DNA of 64,000 nucleotides, taken from the NCBI GenBank assembly GCA_023053575.1, contig JAKZAP010000003.1, forward strand, positions 7,106,561-7,170,560, written 5' to 3'. The translations under genes were made by a program, and so were the position numbers. The first letter of the stretch is position 1. The number at the start of each line of letters is the position of its first letter. Of the stretch, positions 57,893 to 64,000 are shown in pieces. The notes below the pieces were generated by a model. That model was given only the letters and a program-made list of their open reading frames with translations. It was not told where the DNA came from and did no database searches. Source of the DNA: Branchinecta lynchi (taxonomy: Eukaryota; Arthropoda; Branchiopoda; Anostraca; Branchinectidae).

Positions 57893-60540
57893 AGTAAGTA
57901 AGTAAGTAATTTATTTATGACCCGCCATTTTGAAAAGGCGGAGTAGCCTAAATGAAGAATATAAAGAAAATAAACAAAACACATAAACACTCAGAAAAAG
58001 GCACTTAATTTTCAATCTTCGGTCAGGACGCAGTGGACGACGTCGTAGGCTGGTTGGGCCCTGTAGTTGGGACCAAGCTCCATGATTTTTTAAAGCGATG
58101 AGGAAACTCCAAAAGGGTAACACTTGCATCTTGAATTTTGAATTTCTCCGTCAATGGATGGTTATGACATAATTTCGGCAAGTGGAGCAGGTGCTTTGCA
58201 TATTTAAAATAACATGATCTCATCTTTTTAATCTCCTTCTTTCGCTATAGAAGGAGCGCAGAAGGTGCTGTACAAATTTCCCAAAGCTTTACGATTATAG
58301 CGGCCCCGGTTGAGGACGATGCGCCGATAGGCGCTGCGGATTGATTTATAAACTTCTTGAACAACCGAAGAGCAAAATTTTGATAATGACGATTTGAATG
58401 CTATGCCGAGCCACCGTAGAGAGTCTGTTGATTTGACGATGAACGATCCAAGAGATATAGAAGCTTTGGATGCATTCGAACCATGACGAAGGGTTGAAAT
58501 GCAGGTAGTCACATTTTGACAGGTTAACTTCAAGGCGAATTTTGAGAAGTTCCGACGACAGCTTACTTACACTTTTTGTGAGTGTGGATCGGCTACGACT
58601 TACTAAGAGCAAGTCGTTCGCGTAGGCTATGTAGCTGAAGGCATAGTCCTTATAGAAGTAAGCAGGATGCAAAGAATCGAGACAAGAAGATATGGCCGAA
58701 TTGAAGATGTAGGGAGATAAGACCCCCCTTGGCGAAGACCAGTTCGGACAGGAATAATCTCTGACTAGCTACCTTGCCATTTGAACCTTACTGAAGAATG
58801 ACCATACCAAAATTTTAACAGATAGACAACAGACAGATTCACGGCAGAAGCAATGAGAGAAAATAGGGCCTGAGAATGCGTTATATTGTCAAAGCACCAG
58901 CTATATCTATAGAACATATATGTATAGCAGACTTGTCCCGGGTAGCCTGTTTCATCATTTTTGTCAATATGTGATGAGCGTGCGCACAACTGGTACTCGA
59001 CAAAGCGACAGTTTTCAACTATTTCTGGAAGAAGGACGTATTCCAGGATTTTGTTTATGGCACAAGAAACTGTACCATAAACGTCTTTCTCTCGCTTAAT
59101 CACCGATGTTATAGTACCCAAGAGGAAACTATTCGGAACCAAACCCTGGCATAAACAAATTTGAAATAGCAGCTGAAGGTGTTGTGTTAAAGCTGGACAC
59201 AAAAATCGGCACTCCATCAGAATCTGTAAAACCAGTTCTTCTTAATTTTCGAAAAGCAATTTCGATGGACGAATAAGTAACGGGAAGAACAGAAGACTAA
59301 AATATTTTCCTTGGTAGGTATTTAAGAAGTAAATTTTCAAAGTGCTACTGAATCTGGTTTTTGCAACCACTGAATAGACCACTGTAGTGGCTGGCCCAGT
59401 CAGTCATAGTTAGAGCGGAAGGAGGTACAGCTGAGCCATTATCTGTACGAAGGAACTTTTGTCACTGGGAGCATCTAAGCCGTTCAAACGAGCATTTTTA
59501 AGTGAAGATTTGTATTCACGCTTCGTTTTAGCTTTTGGATTAAAGACAGTACCATTCCTTGGCGTCCACAAGTAATCCAAATTTTTAGCCAAAATTTTGC
59601 CGGGTTTTTGCATTCTTAACTTCAGGACTGACTTTCCAAATAGGTTTCCTTGTACCAACTCGAATTCTCTCAGTCGGTACAGCAATATCGGCTGCCAATT
59701 TCAAGCAATGGACTAGCTCGCTATAATAACAATTAATATCAACGGACGAAGTAGTAGGTGCTATACCAGTATGAAGAAGGTGCAAAGGAACTTTTAAAAA
59801 CGAGAGAAGATTAGTTAGCGTAGAAATGTAGAGCACAGCATCTATACAATTCCAGTTACGCTTTTGGATCCAAGCCTTGGATTTGGGATTTGGACAACTG
59901 ATTCGAGAAACAGGGACAACCAAACAGAAAGACAGATGCAGATGGTCGTCCTCAATTTTCTCCTCATCAGCCTCAACAATACCGTCAATGATCTTGTTTC
60001 TGAAATAATCGAATGATCAAGGTTGGAAACATTAGCGCCACGATTATGTGTATATGAAAAGGGTAGAGACTTCTCAATGAGACTGGGAGCTACCGGTAAA
60101 GAATCGAAAAATAAGTCAGTCCGTAGCGAAGAAGTCTGAAGATCGGTGCTGACATCCCCAACAAGAGCCCATTTCATTCCATTGCGTGAAATGTCTGATA
60201 GAAGCAGGCCCGTATCTAGGAATTTATTTGGGGGGGGGGCCTTTCGGGGAGGGGGGGGTTTGCCTAAGGGTCGGACAAAAAAGTGCAAAAACGACGTAAA
60301 TCAGAGGGAAAAGCCTATATGATTACTGTTGTATGTTTCGGGGGGGGGGGGGGGGGTGGGGTCTATCCTCTAACCCCCCCGCCCCTGGATACGGCCTTGG
60401 GATAGAAGTGTTCTGATTTTCTGACAAGCCTTAGGAAATGAACTATGTGATGCAATGTTCCGCCGATCACAAAGGTAAAAAGGTGCTGAACACTCGCTGG
60501 CTCGAAGAAAAATGGCTAACCCACCGGAAAGACGACCTCT
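57893..60540 (-). pseudogene. LINE-1w: degenerate non-LTR retrotransposon (endonuclease + reverse transcriptase)
   Basis: Read from high to low coordinates: an endonuclease remnant (SGGLAIF near 60530, ALVGDVSTDL near 60160, SNLDHSI near 60020) matching the AP-endonuclease motifs GD-N-D and DH; a spacer with basic segments (59400-59920); reverse transcriptase motifs (LGTITSVIKR near 59100, AFDN-type 'CFDNITHSQAL' near 58880, RTGLRQG and LSPYIFN near 58730, YANDLLLVSRS near 58615, LRWLGIAF near 58430); then a 3' untranslated region and a (TTAC)n tail at 57893. The catalytic YADD is YANDL here, and several frameshifts (for example in a G run near 58725 and around 58480) and stops break the frame. 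It is 5' truncated and inactive. The hAT-1 copy at 60205-60400 splits the endonuclease. Other 3' ends of the family lie at 1950, 33091 and 54267. The clade is not certain; CR1-, L2- or RTE-like are options. Confidence 0.9.
60205..60400 (+). mobile_element. hAT-1 copy c inserted in LINE-1w
   Basis: Starts CAGGCCCGTATCTAGG and ends CCTGGATACGGCCTTGG. GATAGAAG flanks both sides (60197-60204 and 60401-60408). Removing the element and one flank restores the LINE frame across TLLSDISRNG, so the insertion came after the LINE. Confidence 0.95.
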
Positions 60541-61318
60541 AGTTGTGTTGCGAGAGCAACACTTTGGTTTTGTCCTGTTTTTTTTTGTTTTTGTTTTTTT
60601 TTTTTCCTATGACTCCGATTTCATTTTATTCCTGGTAACTGAGAAGGGTCTAACCTGTGCGGTTTTTACGGAAAGTGTGGACCTTAGGCCGGATTGACGA
60701 ATATGACATTACATTTTGGAAAGCTCCGTAGAACTCTTGCCTGGGGCCAATAAGGATGGTTTTTGCTTGTCATCGAGCCAGAGCCTACGGTTTGCGAAGT
60801 GAAGTGGAGTTGTATAGCCTATGTCAGAGAGGACTATCTGAAGTTGTGTAGCGAACCTTTCGTTTCATCAAAAGATGTTTCTGCTTTCGAGTGGAAAGCT
60901 CCGTTCTAGCACGCAAGCAGGCAGGCACCAGTTTCAAATTGAAGATGGACAAAAATCTATAAGTGTTAAATATATGCGGCAGTTACCCGGCCCCACAGCC
61001 AACATATCTTCTTTGAGTGATAAATAGAAAAATCTACAGAGACAAAAAAGTGGCTTTTTCCCACGGGTCCGAAAGTGCTGCCATCTATTGTTTCTGTCTA
61101 TGTCTGCGACGATTTCAGCTGAGTTTATATTTTTTTTTTTTTGCACTTTGGTTTGTGGTAGAGTAACGGTATCAGATGTGCGTCTTAAACTTTAAAAGTT
61201 CTCTCATTGCTAAAGAAACTAGAGCTTATCCTTTGCTCCTTTCTAAGTCGTGACGTTAGAAAGTTGGCCTACGGCAAAAAAGTCAACTTTTGAACTAAGA
61301 CAGGTAGAATTTTTTTTT
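60541..61318. other. No recognisable feature
   Basis: A T run lies near 60580-60605 and another near 61130. The T-rich stretch at 60580 may be the 5' breakpoint of the LINE. Nothing else was identified. Confidence 0.4.
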
Positions 61319-64000
61319 CGACGGCAATCGATTGCCATTGATGGGCTGATCAAAGTATATGTCATCCATTTTTTGGTACAAAAATTCCTTCATGAGATAC
61401 ACCAGTTTGAAAATTTCAAAGGGGTTGACAACTTCATAGTAAGGTACATTGAAACCAAAAATAGACGATACCAGTTATGATGCATATAGGGGACTTTTAA
61501 GCAACAGTCGACTGTTAGCCCATAATCATCTTCGGTAATGAGGGGTTTGCAGCTTTTGCTAGTTGGTATACCTGTTATTTGTTTCCGGTGTATTCGATGG
61601 TAAGAACAATTTGGTTCCCAATGGTAAGATATGCAAGGGACTTGTAAGTAATAATCGGCTGTTATGCTACAATCATCTTCTGCGATGATGGGTTTGCAGC
61701 TTTTGCTAGCTGGTGTACCCATTATTTGTTTCCGGTTAACTTAATGTATATCACGGGAGAGGGACTTGTAAGTAGGAATCGGTTCACGAGGGGCTAGGAA
61801 TTTTTGCAAATGGGTGCACACTGTATTCGATTTCTATAAATCTGACGGTAAGAAAGTTTGTGTCGATGGTCTATCAGTGTAACCGAGGATTAACTGTTTA
61901 CACAACGGATACAAACGAAAATGTAAAGCAATGAGGTAGTTTCATAATAATTAATAGTGTCATCTATGGTATTTTAATCCTGAAAAGTTACGGATAGCTT
62001 TCTATTACCAACTAGATTATATAAGTCACGATGTCTACGATTGAAAAGGATAAAGTACAATTGACTGCAAAGTTAATTTAGTCCCTTCTTCCTATATTTT
62101 TTTGTTGTTGTTTTTACAACGCTGAAGAATACCTTTTGATCATATGATTAATTTTTTTAGAACATCCCGTTTAAAAAGCTTATGCTATAATCATCTTCAG
62201 CGATGAGGGGCTTGCAACTTTTGATAGCTGGTATATCCATTATTTGTTTCCGGTGAATTTGATGTCAATCACGGGAGACGGACTTGTAAGTAAGAATCGG
62301 TTCACGAGGGGCTAGAAATTTTTGAAAATTGGTGCACATTGTATTCGATTTCTGTAAATATGACAGTAAGAAAGTTTGTATCGATGGTCTATCGCTATAA
62401 CCTAGGATTAACTGTTTACGCAACGGGTACAAACGATACGGTAATGTAAAACAATAAGGTAATTTTGTAATAATTAATAGTGTCATCTATGGTATTTTAA
62501 TCCTGAAAAGTTACGGATAGCTTTATAATATCAACTAGATTATATAAGATATTGTTCCAAGTTTTCATCCGTCACGATATCTACGATTGAAAAGGATAAA
62601 GTTCGACTTCGACGGCAATCGATAGCCGCTGATGAGCTGATCAAAGTATATGACATCCATTTTTTGGTAAAAAAAATTCCTTTATGAGATACACCAGTTT
62701 GAAAGTTTCAAGGGGTTGACAACTTCAGTAGTAAGATACACACTGAAACCAAAAATAGGCGATACCAGTTGTGAGACTTTTAGGGGACCTGTACGCGACA
62801 GGTGACTATTAGCTCATAATCATCTTCGGCAATGAGGGGTTTGCAGCTCTCGCTAGTTGGCGTACCTGTCATTTGATGAACAATTTGGTTCCCAAATGTA
62901 AAACTTGCAAGGGACTTTTAAGTAATAATCGGCTGTTATGCTACACAAATCTTCAGCGAGTATGGGTTTGCAACTTTTGCTAGTCGGTGTACCCATTATT
63001 TTTAGCCGGTGAACTTGATGTCTATCACGGGAAAGGGACTTGTCAGTAGAATCGGTGCACGAGGGGCTAGAATTTTGTGCAAATTGTTGCAAATTGTATT
63101 CGATTTATATAGATCTGACGGTAAGAAAGTTTGTATCGTTGGTCTATCGCTGTAACCTAGGATTTACTGTTAACGCAACGGGTACAAACGATACTGTAAT
63201 GTAAAACAAGGTAGTTTCGTAATAATTAATAGTGTCATCTATGGTATTTTAATCCTAAAAAGTTACGGATAGCTTTATAATACCAACTAGATTATATAGG
63301 ATATTATTCCAAGTTTTCATCCGTCACGATGTCTACGATTGAAAAGGATAAAGTTCAACTGACTGCAAAGTCAATTTAGTCCCTTTTTCCGATATGCTTT
63401 TGTTGTGGTTAGGGCAATCGATAGCCCTTGAAGAGCTGATCAAAATATATGCCATCCATTTTTTTGAACAAAAATCCTTCATGAGATAAACCAGTTTGAA
63501 AGTTTCAGGGGGTTGACAACTTTAGGAGTAAGGTACACACTGAAACCAAAAATAGGCGATACCAGTTGTGAGACATGTAAGGGACTTGTAAGCAACAGTC
63601 GACTGTAAGCAACAGTCGACTGTTAGCTCATAATCATCTTCGGCAACGAGGAGTTTGCAGCTTTTGCTAGTTGGTATACCTGTTATTTGTCTCAGGTGTA
63701 TTCGATGGTAAGAACAATTTTGTTCCCAATTGTAAGACATGCATGGGACTTGTAAGTAATAATCGGCTTTTATGCTATAATCATCTTCAGCGATGAGGGG
63801 TTTGCAACTTTTGATAGCTGGTGTATCCATTATTTGTTTCCGGTGAATTTGATGTCAATCACGGGAGAGGGACTTGTAAGTAAGCACGAGGGGCTAGACA
63901 TTTTTGAAAATTGGTGCACATTGTGTTCGATTTCTGTAAATATGACAGTAAGAAAGTTTGTATCGATGGTCTATCGCTATAACCTAGGATTAACTGTTTA
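61319..64000. repeat. Large tandem array of 0.8-1.3 kb units, running off the window
   Basis: Units start with 'gacggcaatcgattgcc' or its variants at 61319, 62608 and 63412. Each contains 'gagctgatcaaagtatatg', 'gagatacaccagtttgaaa', 'aaccaaaaataggcgatacc', and a sub-repeat with 'tttgcagcttttgctag'. The sub-repeat occurs twice per unit, 147 bp apart in units 1 and 3 (61546/61693 and 63654/63801) and 127 bp apart in unit 2 (62840/62967). Unit 1 is longer because its right part is duplicated about 518 bp downstream. On the minus strand the sub-repeats can be read as SKSCKPLI-ED peptides, but the frame is not open throughout. No known protein family is recognised. Confidence 0.88.

Noticed and set aside
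58765..59217. 150-codon minus-strand open frame as a host gene
   Set aside because: It is the reverse transcriptase part of a broken LINE with frameshifts on both sides.

Overview
This window looks like intergenic and intronic DNA from an animal genome, most likely an arthropod. It is AT-rich and has no bacterial gene packing, no CRISPR array, and no tRNA or rRNA gene. The only host gene I can support is a spliced gene on the minus strand. Three coding exons can be joined by splice signals and reading phase: a signal-peptide exon at 54728-54785, an exon carrying the first half of an immunoglobulin V-set domain at 17325-17554, and an exon with the second half at 12670-12796. The predicted protein resembles secreted or cell-surface Ig proteins that I associate with arthropods; that placement is from memory of the family and has not been searched. 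Intron 1 would be about 37 kb and intron 2 about 4.5 kb. Exon 3 ends in a split codon, so more exons should lie to the left, probably beyond base 1.

Almost everything else that can be recognised is transposon-derived. Two families of LINE retrotransposon are present. One (LINE-1w) has endonuclease and reverse transcriptase remnants at 57.9-60.5 kb and three short 3' ends elsewhere, all on the minus strand. The other (LINE-2w) is seen as C-terminal pieces at 13.3-15.3 kb and 22 kb. There is one tRNA-derived SINE (37.6 kb). Terminal-inverted-repeat elements are numerous: a family with TTAAAGTTTAAC ends (MITE-A, five essentially end-to-end copies and further partial ones), two families with CACTGT ends (MITE-B, MITE-C), a family with GAGCGTGTTCC ends (MITE-D), a hAT-type family with 8-bp target duplications (hAT-1, three copies), and several single fold-back elements. 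A 1.4-kb element with GGGATCCC near both ends and an internal 137-bp tandem array (Rep-E) has two near-identical copies at 13.4 and 41.2 kb.

The layout is nested. Rep-E sits in LINE-2w with a TTATT duplication. hAT-1 sits in the LINE-1w endonuclease with a GATAGAAG duplication. MITE-B sits in MITE-A, and Rep-F sits in a 105-bp tandem array (Rep-R). The right end (61.3-64 kb) is a tandem array of about 0.8-1.3 kb units that continues past the window. A repeat with a hammerhead-ribozyme-like core (CUGANGA, strong stem II, GAAA) occurs several times between 12 and 28 kb and is the most unusual signal. Family labels such as MITE-A, Rep-E and LINE-1w are local names made for this window, not database names.
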